From assembly GCA_034336665.1 (NCBI GenBank), contig JAPFBE010000003.1, forward strand, positions 65,825,352-65,889,351: 64,000 nt of DNA, written 5' to 3'. The position numbers and the translations under genes were made by a program. Below, one piece after another: positions 51,801 to 64,000 of the stretch (position 1 is its first letter; every line of letters begins with the position of its first letter). Under the pieces are notes generated by a model that was given only the letters and a program-made list of their open reading frames with translations, did not search any database and was not told where the DNA came from. Source of the stretch: Luscinia megarhynchos. Taxonomy: Eukaryota; Chordata; Aves; Passeriformes; Turdidae.

Positions 51801-53533
51801 TGAAGGTCATCTATGACAAGAATTTACTAAAAATTTGATGTTGCCAGGTAGGTACTGCATCCAAATTAGAGGGAAACTGAACCTTTTGCAAAATTACACA
51901 ATTAGATGTAAATAACTCACACAGGAGTGGTGTTAATTACTTATCACAGCAAGCAGTCAAAGATTAACATCCCTTGTTTCACTATTGCCATTCCTGTATT
52001 GCCATGTCCTTGGTTGCCTGTCTCATGTGCAGGGTGCAGCAGGAAATCCCAGGCTACAGAATGGTAGGGACAAGTCATTAAAATCCATATGGTAATATAC
52101 ATTTTCAGTGGGAGGGAGGTGAAGGTCTGTCAAGCAGCTCTCAGCCTGATACTTGTCAATCTCTCACTGGAATTTCCATTTTCACAATGGAAACTCCTAG
52201 GAATATAAAATCACAACAGCCTTCCCAATGATTTAAAGGGATGACAGTAGTGCATGATAGCAAACACATGGGGAGTACATCCCAGGTTGTCTAAAAAGCA
52301 GAGTCCTTGCCTGAGTATTTGCATATGTGTGAATATTCCATTAGCCTATGAGATGTCATGATTTAAGAATATAAATATCCTAAAATGCAATGGGAAAAGG
52401 TTAAAAAGTATGTTAAGCTGTGAATATAAGCAGTTTTAGAGTGGTGTTATAATTTTCTCTGTATTTATACACAAACTGATTCTGCTCAAGGTAGCTAATT
52501 TTTGTCTGCTGGAGCAACAGAAATTTTAAATTATTACAAATCTTCATTTGCCCATTTATTTGTTATCATGCAGCCTATTTACTGAACTCAGAACATGGTT
52601 CTTCCAGGGCTTATTGAAGCCTTGAGGACATATTTTTTGGGAAGTGGCACAGCTAATTCTCCCCTTACTCCCCTTACTCTGTGTCCTTCTGTGTTGTTTC
52701 TACATAGGGCTCTGTTTTTCCCCTGGAAAGACTAAAAGTACTCTGCTTTTCACTGCTTTTGGGCATCATCTTACAAAGCATGGCTTGACTAAAGCAGTGC
52801 AGCTCTGTGGTTAATAATACATGGTGCCTTTGTGGCTGCAGGCACTGCCACGTGCTCACATAACTTCTGGTGATGAAAGATGAACAAGACCGATTCCATG
52901 TTCCCCCACCAGCAAAAAGCATAAAAACTGCTCTTTTGCTGCAGTTTAAAGAGGGAGAGAAGTGGCAGAGAACAATCTGTCAGCAGTAAGTGCCCTGGTG
53001 TGGGTGGCCAGGGGTGGTGACATTGCTGGTTCCTTGTCCTGGCCACTCTCTGCCTGCTGTGGTGGTTTGCAATTTATGCCTGGATGAGGTGTGCAGGGAA
53101 GTCCCTGTTTCACACAGCTGCTTTGCCCTGTCAGCACTTTGGCTTGGGAAGCCAAAGTTGCTTTAGTTATAGTATTTTACCATTTTTAAGCTTCTTTTAG
53201 GAACAGTGGGGACAAGACATGTATTAAAAAACAGCTAGAGAGAGCTTGAAGTTTTGAAATAAGAGTGTTTGCTGCCAGACACGTTTTCCCTTTGGAGCGA
53301 CACACTTGAGAAGTGGCTCACATTTTACAAAAGGAAAAGCCTGTAGCTTTTTGAAGATCAAGCCTCCTTATATATTTAGTAATAAAAACATCAAAAACTT
53401 TAGCCTTAAGCTGTTTGTAACATTAGAGTAGGTAGACACTGAGTGCTTAAACTTAGAGCATTTGTTCTACCATTTTTTGAGCAGAGAGGTAATAAAACCG
53501 TCAAATATTTACTTCCTTTCATACTTTTAAACT

Positions 53534-53558
53534 AAATATTACCAATGTGGTAATATTT
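53534..53558. repeat. Perfect 11-bp inverted repeat (hairpin)
   Basis: AAATATTACCA at 53534-53544 pairs perfectly with TGGTAATATTT at 53548-53558 around a 3-base ATG loop. It is A/T-rich, with no following T-run, and far from any recognised gene. The CAATGTGGT word recurs about 20 bp downstream. Confidence 0.85.
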
Positions 53559-56508
53559 ACTAATATATCAATGTGGTGGTTATTCCTTAGCATTAAAATA
53601 AGACTTTATATCTAGCATTACAAATATACAATAACACTTCAGACTGGTATAATTTACAGTGTCTGAGCTTCATGAAAAACTGATTTCTAACTACCACTAA
53701 GACGGTACAGACATCCTCAGTCATAAGAGGGTCTCTGTAAAAGTACATGCAATATGTACAGATGAGCACACTCCCATTTTTATTGAAAAAAGATGGAATT
53801 TATAGCACTTCTAAAACTCAGTCAAAGCAACTAGTCTTTTTTGCTTGACAAAAGGGGAAAAATACTAATTTTTCTACTCTCTGATGTCTGAATTAATGAT
53901 TTTCAGCATTCCGAAGGAAAGAAAATCTTTCTTATGTTAACACAAAAGTCTGTACTTGTAAAAATTAAGGTGAAACACAGCATCTCTGTCAGAGATTCAT
54001 TTATTTGAATAAAGTTGCAGAGGCCCTTGCCTGGCCAGGGAAAGGTGTTGACCATTTGATTTAATACTTGTATGCTGTGTGGAACCTGGACATAACAATT
54101 CAGCTTGTTAAAGGGACTCAGTAACAAAATTTGCATCAATACCACATTTCCATGGAAATCAGATTAAATTAATTTCATATTTGTGTGGGCCTCATCCTGC
54201 CAGGCAATTGACATCCCCTTTGATTAAGATTTCTACTTATCATTTGCTTTTATTTTTAAAGGTTGGAAATAAATGGCTTAGATAGGAAAGGACAACTAGA
54301 AAAAGTTAAGAAATAATTATCCTGCATTTTTGCATTATATAGCTACACTGCACATAAAGTGTTTCAGTGATTACTACTCCAAATCACTTTTTTAAAAAAT
54401 CCAGCTCTTCTTTATTTGTGAACTACACTTCAGGTGTAGCAGACCCTTTAAAATTTCTAGGAGCATTTGCTAGTGGATTGCATAATTTTTCACGGTGGGA
54501 TGCTTATTTGCCACTTTGTTCCACAAAGTCATGTGGAAACACCCCAGGCAGTTTCAGTCTGCATAGAGGAAAGTTGTCACAGGTGGAGAAAATCTGAGGA
54601 AGTCTCACAAAACAGCATAAGAAACCAAACTTAGGAAGGTTCCAGGGAACAGCTTCAAAAACGACCTCTGAACTTGGCATTCTGTTATTGCAGGTATCCT
54701 GTAAAGACCTGACCTACTCTTTGGATAGCCCCCCAAAAAAAGATGCATCACAGCTCCACTGCTTCATTGTTTGTGAGACCTAGGCTAGTAGCCTGAGAAC
54801 TAATTTAGATATTTTTGCACTACATTTGTCAAACCACTTCAAATTTTTGAGTTTATCCAAAAAGAAGAGCTTTTATTTGATTAAAAATGGCCCCTTCTAT
54901 GGGGAAGGAACATCTGCTACCATAAGTATATTTAATCTAGAAAGCAAAACAATAAATCAGACTAAGTAGAAATTTGGAATTAAAGAACTGAGACTGGAAA
55001 ACAGATGACTGCAACTAATTATTGGAAGATCTCAAATAACAAGTCGAGAAATACCCTAAAAGAAGAAAGGCAAACAGGGAAATTGTTCAAAACAGCTATT
55101 CAGGCCTCAAATATGCACCTTGGCTTAAGAAACACTTCCTTTTGTGCCTAAATAAAACTTTGAGCATCTCTAAAGCAGCTGTCATTAAGTATTGCTGGCT
55201 GTTTTGCCTTTACCTGGTCTATCTGGGAAAAAAATACAAAACAAAGCTTACCCCCCAAACAGAAAAATTTGAAAGAACTATAAGATTCTGTCAAAATAAC
55301 TGAATACTTAACAATATAATTTTAAAAATCACACGGGGGAACAGGGGAGAGATAGAAAGGCTGAAAATATTAAAGTACTCATCTGAGCACTTTATGCTTG
55401 AATGCTTCTTCTGCAAGCTTTGAAAATTAATCAAAAGGAGTAAATATCTCCCAACATAAATGTTCTTTTTGTTTTATTTTGTTTGGGTTTTTTGATTAAA
55501 CAAAAATGCATGGGTTATTCATCAAAAATATGCTGGTTTTGAGGGAAGAGTTCTTGTACCAAAAAGTGTTGCTTGACCTAAACTGTTGGAGTGAGATTCA
55601 TTTTGGCCTTTCTGCACATACATATAAGGGATCACAGGATGCTCCTCTAAAATAACTTTTGCTCCCTCTGAAATGACTGAGATCCATTGCAGCTGACCCA
55701 GTCCTCCCTTGCTGCCTGTTTATATCTCATGGTCTTGAGAGGAGGGGCTGCCCTGCAGCACAGCCTGTGTCATAATTGACATTTATTGCAGAGTCACCAT
55801 TTATTCAGCATTCATTACAGACACTGATTAGAGAGGGTGATAAAGACATTGCTGGAGATCAAAGCCCATCTTGGACTGGGAAAAAAAAATATCCCAACAT
55901 GCAAAGTAGCATTTTAAACAGATGCATTTATTTAATCTATTTGCTGGTGGTATTTTCATACACATAGTTTAGTTGTATTAGATTCAGAAGGTGCAGCAGA
56001 GGCTTTAATTTGCTTCAGTTCTGGTCTAATAGGCATAAAGACACCAGAGGATTCTAAAATACTGAACTCAGAGGTACTCTGACAAACCTTTGTACTCATA
56101 ATAACAAGAGCTGGTGTGAGCTTCTACAATTTAATACTAATTGCCCAGCCAACGTGCTCATTACCATATTGATGCAGTTCATAAATCAAAGCCCTGCCTA
56201 TTCAAGCTGTTTACCAGCCTTGCATTAAGCAGCATATTTCAACTGAGAAATGTAGCATGTTGCCAAAACACTGCAGAAACTTTGCAAGACTGTTAGGAGT
56301 GCAAACCTGGGGAGCTGAAGTGCTGCAAACCTGGCACTAAAGTGCTTGTTCTTGTTTGTTTTCTGAGTATGTTCTGATCTAGCCTTGCAAGTTTCCCTAA
56401 TAATGTACTGGAGCACAGAAACAGGTCCTTAAGCAGCAGGGAGATGCTGCAAATTTTATCAATCTGGCTTCCTACAGCAGCTTCTTTGCTTAACCAGGAG
56501 ACTAACAC

Positions 56509-56523
56509 TTTTTTTTTTTTTTT
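56509..56523. repeat. Poly(T) run
   Basis: Fifteen consecutive thymines. Read on the minus strand this is a poly(A) run, but no retrotransposon or processed gene copy is recognisable next to it. Confidence 0.85.
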
Positions 56524-59500
56524 GGGAAGCAATACAGTACTTATGCCTGCTGAATTAAGGTGCATACATTAGGAATGCAGGCTTTTTGTATAGGGAAAGG
56601 AGAGATTAAGGGTCTTAGCTAAGAAACCTAAATTAGTCATGAAAATTAGGTGGCTGAAGTTAAATTCTTTGAATAGCCTGCTAAGGAATCTGAATGTACA
56701 ATTCATCTGCCTACACAAGTGCCTACCTGCAGGTGCCAAGCAGTGCCCCTGAGATGCCCTGCTGTCCTACAACATCCACAAGTGGGTATGTCAGAGGAGC
56801 TGCAGGAGGTTTGCACCTCTGAGCTGCCAGGTGGGTTAGTTCAGGATGTCTCAAAGGACATTAGAAGCCTATGTTTAGGCACTTGAATTTACCTATTTTT
56901 CCTTCAGGTATTCAGCCAGCTGGCTTAAGTATCAGAAGCAATCAGGTCTTGTAAGTGGGATTAATGTACTTGGGCAGGGCTCAGAAGCTACTGGGGTCTG
57001 GCTGCTTCCCACTCTCCAGACTGGCTGGTTTCAGACCAACTGAGGCAGTTCCTACCCCAAACACCAGTGTTCTGTGAGTTATTTTTCTCTCTGTACTTCA
57101 CCCAGAATGCAGCAGGAGAGATGTAATTTTTGTGGTTTCTCCTGGAATGAGTGTGGTAGTTCCTGGTGGCTGCTGGGGCATCTCTTCCCCTGCACCAGGC
57201 TTTCACCACTGTGCTGGCCACGGCCACAGGTGGCAAGGACAGAGTGCTGAAGCAAGAGCCAAGGCATTGAGATTACTTTGAAGATCAGGACCAGTACTTG
57301 AATTTGTTGGTGTAAAGGAAGCCTGAAGCAGAAACACTGTACTAAAGAGTTACTGACAGGTGTTGGAGCTGTTGGGGGAATTTAATAGACTATGGGAAAA
57401 TCAGAAGCTTGGAGGGGTGTAGGGGGTTACTTAAGATTATTTGTTTATCCCTATTTAAGAGAACCCAGTTCAAGGGAACAAGGGCACATATTTCCAATGA
57501 AATGTAACTCTCTTCAATAAACAATATTAGCAAGAAGAGTTCATCCTATTAAAACAAGTGCTGATCTTCAGTCATGATGCCTGATGAAGCTTCAGTGCTC
57601 TTATGTTCTTTGTGTAAATTTAGTCATGATGATTAGTACATAAAACATTTTTTACCAATGGAAGATGCAAAGTGATTAAGATAATGCTTTAGTGATAGAG
57701 AAATTTTGATTCCAGCTTACAACTCTTCTACTGGCTGTGTGGTCATAGCAGATGCAAACATCCAATTCCTTATATCCAGATTGTGGATAATAATGGTTAA
57801 AACTGAAATTAGTATGAACAGATTCTTTCCCATGAAGGCACCCAAGAAAGTGATATGTTTTTGTTTTTGAGAGTGGGAAATAAATTTAAATAACTTAATT
57901 TCTTTCATTTTAAGGAGTTATGAACCACACAAAACCAGACCATACCAGTTTCTGACCCTGTGAAATGCTACAGTAGCTGCTTTTGTCTGCTACTCGGTGT
58001 CACAGGTTCAGCAGAGATTTCTCAGAGGGCTATGTACAATTTTGGAAGATGCAGTCTGTGAAAGATAATTTTTTGTTGATAAACAATTTTCATTAGAGAA
58101 AAGCTAAACAGGAATAAAACCTAAAACCAAGCTGCTTGTTATTTACCTGACTTGCAGAGTGAGAAGTGGTTGTTCTTATGTCATTTCTCTTCCAGATATG
58201 AACAGAACTGTGTTATGTAATTATATGTTATCATAAATATTCTCCAATATGAAAAATGATTGGTCCTTTCCAGCTTCTTTCCACTTATGCAAAATGAAGA
58301 TTAATTTCCAAATGGTCCATTGAGCACCCCATGAACATACATAATGGAATTCACTTTACAAGCTGAAGGAACAGGAAGGAGAAGCAGCTCATATCTATGT
58401 GCCTTTGCTTGCACAAAGGATGTTTCCTGGCTTTGGTGTGGCTGGCAGCTTAGGTAAAGACCTGGGATCTTACCAATGTGAAGCTCATCAGCCAAAGCAA
58501 CACAGACATTTTTTTCCTATGTGGTTTAACCAGTGTTATTAAAAAAGTATTTATCAGGTGTTGGTTCATTTTGGAGTTTGTGTTTATGAACAGTGTCCAT
58601 GTATGGCTGGCTACTCTTCCTGCTCCACATCGACTGCACTGCCAAAGTATTCTAGGGCAATATCTTTACATCAAATTTAATTTCTCAAGCAATTCACAGT
58701 GTAATCTAAACTCACTCAAAAATGCCTTCTAAAAGCATGTACTCAAATAACCTCTGGCCAATATCTCATCAGGACACTGATGGTACATTTCATACGTGTA
58801 ACACAAGGTACATGAGGCAGAACAGGGAATACAAAAGTAACACATTGAATGCAGTGGTAAAAGGTGCCTATTGGCAGAAGGGAATACAGATTTTATTCTT
58901 TGAAGATACTGTACTTTATGTAAACTAACTAGAACTAAACATTGCCCATGGATGTAAGCTCTCACCTTATGTGCAATTACCATGTGGTGTAAGGTGACAA
59001 TGACAGTGCCTTTGGAAATGCAGGTTTAGGCAGAAATACAATTGAGTCAGCATACTGGCAGGATGTTAGTGCCTCTGCTGGATTAAACTCAGCCTCAAGC
59101 TCAGCTAACAGCACAAAATGTGATAACAATTCCTCTCATAGCAGTCTTTCCTCCTATGTACTGAAGTAGGTCTAGCTGTAAGTAAATTGCTGACATTGCT
59201 GTGTCTGTTAAGAGGGTGCTTGGAAAAGAAAAAATCTGCCACCAACAGTTGCACCTAAGACATACATAAACGTAAGCGCTATTAAATTAACAAAGTGTCT
59301 CTTTATTTTAGTTTATTGCCTTTGAGACGATATTTTACTTTTCTTGGCAATGAGAACAGCTTCTGACACAGTGGAGGTGAAGGCAGTGATGGCAAAGCTG
59401 GCAGTAGACAGACCTGGTACTGCAGCTGTCCTGGGATGATGAACACTTCTGAATTGAGACAACCCTCACTAAACCGTCATATAAAGTAATTCCTGAAAAA

Positions 59501-60367
59501 TGGTTGTCTCAAGATGTGGCTTCAAATGCTGACTGACTCATTCATAACTGTGCCAATTTTTTTTGCTGAATAAAATACTGCTTAACTTCAGTGAAGGCAA
59601 TGAGGAGCATGAGGTGTAAGAGAAATCAGCATCTCAGAGCCACCTCCTTCACTCACTGAAATGAGCCAGGGTGGATGTAGATGTGGCACCATCTGTGCCA
59701 AGTACCTGTGCCTCAAAGATATCTCAAGGTGAAAAATGTAATCTCCAGCTACAAGCCTGATACATGAATACATCCATTACATGAGTAGAAGGGTATTGCA
59801 GCATTTCAATTTTTGCTGTTTGCCCTGTTCAAAAGCAATATAGAAAAACACTTCCAAAATATAACTATAACTCAAAGACCTCACCCTGTATTTCCAGTGA
59901 CAATACATCCTTCTCCCTTCCAGGCTAAATTTGCAAATAACTGATTTATAATCAAACTCAGAGGCTCATGTGTCCAGTAACTTGCACTACAGCTACATTT
60001 TGCAGTGTATGCAGAAGGTCTGTCTGCAAGCTATGATTCTATTAATATATAAAAAATGAATGGCTTATAAAGCTTTGGCAGCAAATGTAGGTCTTGACGA
60101 AACATAGGCAAAAAATAATTAGAATTTGGAAGTGACATGGAAGCTAATTCTGGTACTCCTTTACACTGGCTTTATACTACATCAAAAGGCATTTCACTGC
60201 CTACCTTTTCAAAATCTGACAGCATCCAAACTCGAGCAGAGGGAACCTGACTCCAGGTGCTCCAGGTGATAAAGCAAAGCACAATGTTTAAGGTCTGCCA
60301 TAAAGTGAAGAATGAGGTCATGCTGTATTTTTAGAAATGCCTGGTGTTCCAATGAAGCATGCTCTTA

Positions 60368-60423
60368 CTCTCTCTTTTTATTTTTTTCCCCTCCCCTCTC
60401 CTTTTTTTTTTCTGTCTTTTTCT
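60368..60423. repeat. Polypyrimidine tract
   Basis: About 56 bp of almost pure C and T (single A at 60380, single G at 60414), including TTTCCCCTCCCCTCTCC. Such homopurine-homopyrimidine tracts can adopt triplex (H-DNA) structures. It could also resemble a splice-acceptor tract, but no exon is evident downstream. Confidence 0.8.
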
Positions 60424-62226
60424 GTGAATAATTTGGCCAATGCCTGCAGAAGGCTGTTTTCGCCCCAGGGATTCTCACACATTCTTCTGTTGACAGAGTT
60501 CTTGTGCAGCAAGCAAGCTGAAATGTCTTTTGTTAAGGATCTGCTCACTTCTGTTTCTGTTCTGCCCCAATGCTTGGAAGATCTTTTGTCTACTCACACA
60601 GTTCCTGTTGTTATACTTATGGAAATTAACTGAATTGAAAAACATGGGGTTACCTTGCAAAACAGGTAAAATTATCATCAGGAAAAAATCCTAATCTGAT
60701 AATTTTCTCTTAGTCTATGTGTCTCGCATTCTCTTGCCTTGTTTGCTTAATTTTTCTGGGGAATATTGTATAAGTCAATAGAAAATACCAAGCAATGTCA
60801 TTGTAAAAGGGAAAAAATTGCACTAGGGCCTGAGGGGTAGACACTTTTTTATTTTAGATGAGTGGTGCACTGTTCCAGCCAAGATCAGGACTTGATTTGC
60901 TGGTTTACTATGTCAGTTCAGGTTTAAATTGAATTTAAACTGAAAAGGTTTTATTCACATGCTCCTGTAACACCAAAATACATAATGAGTATTGAAATGC
61001 ATTAATTTAAGCCATGTTTGAAATGCTGTTTTAGGTGACTTGCTGTTAGAGTAATGCTATGAAATAAATCCTAATAATTTTATTTCAGGCAAAGGGGAAT
61101 TGAGCCAGTAGAGCATGATCCACAGAAGTTGATCTGTGAGGCTTCACATACACACTTGTGTGTGCCAGACCATATGAGAACTTCCCTTCCATGGCATGTC
61201 ACTAGCTATATCACAAATCTGTATTAATTTACTGCTGATTTGTAAGGAGTTTTCATTAATGAATAACATTCTATTTGTAGGTTTTAAAACTCACATGTGT
61301 GAACAGCTGAACTTGCTACACTCAGATATGCATTATACATTTAGCAAAAAAAAAAAATCCTGGGCTGCTTTTTAATGTTTTTGCACTTGCTAATGCTTCT
61401 TGGTGTCAATTCAAGTTGGACAGTTACCTCTGGCAGCCCTGCATTCCCTTTTTAGTTGAAAAACCTACATATACTTTCATTATTCCACATCTTACCTACA
61501 CTACTTTCTACCAGTACAGCTAATTCTACAGTATCTATTAAGAATTACTTATGTATACAAAAGTAATCTCCCTGTTTAAAAAACCTTGAAGACCTTTTCC
61601 AGAAAATTACTGGTTTTTAGAACTCATATGTGGATACATTCATCACTGTGGTGAGAATTACATTCTTTTGCAGGACTGTCTTAGAGGCCTTTTGTGACAT
61701 GTGCAGATTTAGCTCTGAATGTTCAGAGCACTCAGTTCAAATTTTGCTATAGGCAGGATTTCTAAATTCTCTGCTTTGCCAAGAATGCTCCATTTTTATG
61801 AGCTAGAAATGTCTATGTGTAACTCTTTATAAACGTGGAATTTAATATTATACATAAAAGTGTGGGGTTTTTTTATAGTCACTGCTAGATTGAGTAAAAA
61901 GATATGTTGCACAGGATGAACAAGGCTTAGCTGACATTCTCTCTTCTTACCACTTCCTCCTCAGAGATATTTTGCCATACTTGCACAAAGCCAGACTGCT
62001 TTTGCATACTTGATTTGTTCCAGTCTCATCCCATGCAAAATAAAGAGTACAATAGAATAAGCAAATCCAGTAAACAGAAAAACTCTTTCATGATTTTTGC
62101 AATTAAACTGTAAAACTTACAGCTTTACATCATATCCTGTAAAAAAACAAAACTTATTTGGCAGAAAGTACTTAGAAAAGTTTTAAAAGAAGTTGAGTAT
62201 TGATTTTAAATGCTAGTAACACAGAG

Positions 62227-62255
62227 TTATATAGATAGATATATTATATAGATAG
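62227..62255. repeat. Short A/T-rich repeat
   Basis: TTATATAGATAG occurs at 62227-62238 and again at 62244-62255, with ATATA between the copies. Degenerate TAGA/TATA simple sequence. Confidence 0.8.
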
Positions 62256-62396
62256 TGAAAAATACAATTATTTAGTATGATAATTCATGTTTGGGAATCT
62301 AAAGCATCATCTTAAAGTATTATAAATAAAGAAATACATAATTAACTTATCCTGTGCATGCCTACTGCAGAATTTGATGTGTACAAGGCAGAAACT

Positions 62397-62658
62397 GACA
62401 CATAGGATGTTCCACCTAAATATGAGGAAGAACTTCTTTATTGTGTGAAAACTTCTTTATTATTCTCTATTCTTCTAGTCTCTGTGACTAGAACAGATTG
62501 ACCAGGGAGGTTGTGCATCGCTCCCTTACTGGAGATATTCAACAAGTGTCTGGACACAATCCTGTGCCACGTGCTCTGGGATGGCCTTGCTTGTGCAGGG
62601 AGGTTGGACCAGATGACCCCCTGTGGTCCCTCCAACCCCACCCATCCTGTGAATTCCC
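62397..62658 (+). mobile_element. CR1 LINE 3'-end fragment
   Basis: A CR1 3' end in plus orientation: 'gttccacctaaatatgagga', 'agaacttctttattgtg', 'gaccagggaggttgtgc', 'ctggagatattcaacaag', 'ggttggaccagatgacc' and 'ggtccctccaacccc', ending at an eroded 'catcctgtgaatt' where the octamer would be. The wording differs from the 12-kb copy, so it belongs to a different CR1 subfamily. AACTTCTTTATT is duplicated inside it (62431-62442 and 62450-62461), and an unusual insert replaces the standard block up to about 62490. Confidence 0.9.
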
Positions 62659-64000
62659 ACAACTGCTTCTGGAGCATTTCTTGCTAAATATCTGGCTTAT
62701 TACAGCACAGATGTTACTATCAACACAGGTGTACTTCCTCAGATGCCATCACAGCAGATCCTGCTTGGCAGCTTTACCAAAACTGAAGTGTCCAGGAATT
62801 GGGTGGGAAGAAAGGAGTGACAATAGGAAGGGGTGAAGACTGGGAAAGAGAATCTCTGGAGGGAGTACCTGGAGACCTGAGCACTGCTGCTTCTCCTGGA
62901 ACTACCATCAGAGGGAGAACAGGACAGGCAGCAGCAGCAATGGCTGGTGAACACAGCCCACCCTCCCTCCAAAGCTCTCTGGCTGCCCTGGGCAGTCTGC
63001 TAGAGTAGGCAGAACTTTCTGGCTTATAGCTGGCTTTGTGTGGTGGGAGAGTGGCTCCTTCCAGAGTGCTGGGAGTCAGGGACCCAGAAGCAAAGGTGAT
63101 GGCTCATAGTGAAGCACAGATAATAATCACCTGAAATGGCAAGAGGATTTTTCACTGTGCCCACAATTTACAATATATTGTGCGAAAGGTTAGTTATTCC
63201 AATCATCCCATCTAAATGTGAGAATGTGTTTTCTATTTTTGAAGACACTGTGCTCAATTAGTTCTCTCACTTCTGGAATTGAAGTCAGTTCTATGCAGAT
63301 GACTAACCTGGAGCACCTGAGAAAATGAGGCCCTCAGAAGTAGGTTTCTCATTCATGCATAGATAATGTAATCTATTATTATTGTGTACCACAGATATGG
63401 GCATTATTTTTCCCTCTAAAGACTGGATGACTGGTGTAAGCTTTTTGTCTAGATATCCTCTATAGTTTTGTATTAGGCAGTCAAGCCAGGAGGGAGACTT
63501 CTCCCACGTCAAAATAGGTAAACAGGATAAGTGAGAGCATTTACCTTCTGGAAGCATTTCTCTTTCTCCACTGACTCAGCAGGAGGTTAGACAGTTTACA
63601 ATAATGTCTGATGTTTAAACAGCTATCAATAGCTGAGAGGAGGTCTATATAAACAGTGTGTACCTGCCTGCTCACATCTATTAAAGATGCAGTTCAAATG
63701 ACAAAGGTAATACAATAAATCCAAATTTCCTGGATGTGTAACACTATTTTTTCTATTACCAAAGGTATGCCTGTAACAGTAAAATATACACTAACCACCC
63801 CTAAAATACACCTAGCTGGTGTGCATTGCTCAGTTTATGGCACATGCAGTGACAGGCACATCACATGCCAGCATCTTACTTTGCTTGCTTCCCATTTTGA
63901 CAGTCACAGTGCTGCCTTCTGACACGTCTTCCTCATCACTGACAGGTTTGCCACATACAGCAAAGGCTTAAGCTTCTCTTTTTATTTTGAAAAGCTTCTG
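62659..64000. other. Unique non-coding DNA
   Basis: No gene or repeat is recognised. About 62740-63000 is slightly GC-richer with open frames on both strands, neither resembling a known protein. Confidence 0.5.

Larger units (their letters stand above)
45861..62396. other. Unique A+T-rich non-coding DNA
   Basis: No gene, RNA gene or dispersed repeat is recognised over this long stretch. Stop codons are frequent. The GC-richest part is 49600-50650, where frames open on both strands (50232-50651 minus, 50284-50703 plus) lack motifs and proper ATG starts. Notable small structures are a hairpin at 53534-53558, a poly(T) run at 56509-56523 and a pyrimidine tract at 60368-60423. Confidence 0.55.

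Overview
The window reads as vertebrate nuclear DNA, most likely from a bird. The main evidence is a set of CR1 LINE remnants. One of them ends in the tandem octamer (ATTCTATG)n that closes avian CR1 3' ends. The rest of the sequence is A+T-rich and CpG-poor, with stop codons in every frame, no operon structure and no ribosome-binding sites. I recognise no protein-coding gene. The sequence is best described as intergenic or intronic; the two cannot be told apart here.

Layout. 1-11.8 kb is unique A+T-rich DNA. It holds one coding-like minus-strand ORF (2193-2522) whose product I cannot name. 11.84-12.93 kb holds a large 5'-truncated CR1 with an expanded terminal repeat, followed by a second short CR1 3' end. 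19.4-20.66 kb is the only clearly CpG-rich part of the window. It has a GC-rich shoulder and a compact CpG island (20221-20660) that ends near a good splice-donor match, so it is the best candidate for a promoter and first exon. Two minus-strand CR1 3' ends lie at 27.17 and 34.86 kb. A complex (GGAT)n microsatellite of about 475 bp occupies 43989-44462 and gives long but meaningless ORFs on both strands. An old CR1-like remnant is at about 45.12-45.40 kb, a perfect 36-bp tandem duplication at 45791-45860, and another CR1 3' end at 62.40-62.66 kb. Everything else is unique non-coding sequence with ordinary low-complexity tracts.

I found no tRNA, rRNA, CRISPR array, intact transposon or convincing retroviral LTR or gene. 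There is no evidence of a new multi-gene system. The points most worth checking are the CpG island and its possible transcript, the unidentified ORF at 2.2 kb, and the structure of the tetranucleotide array.
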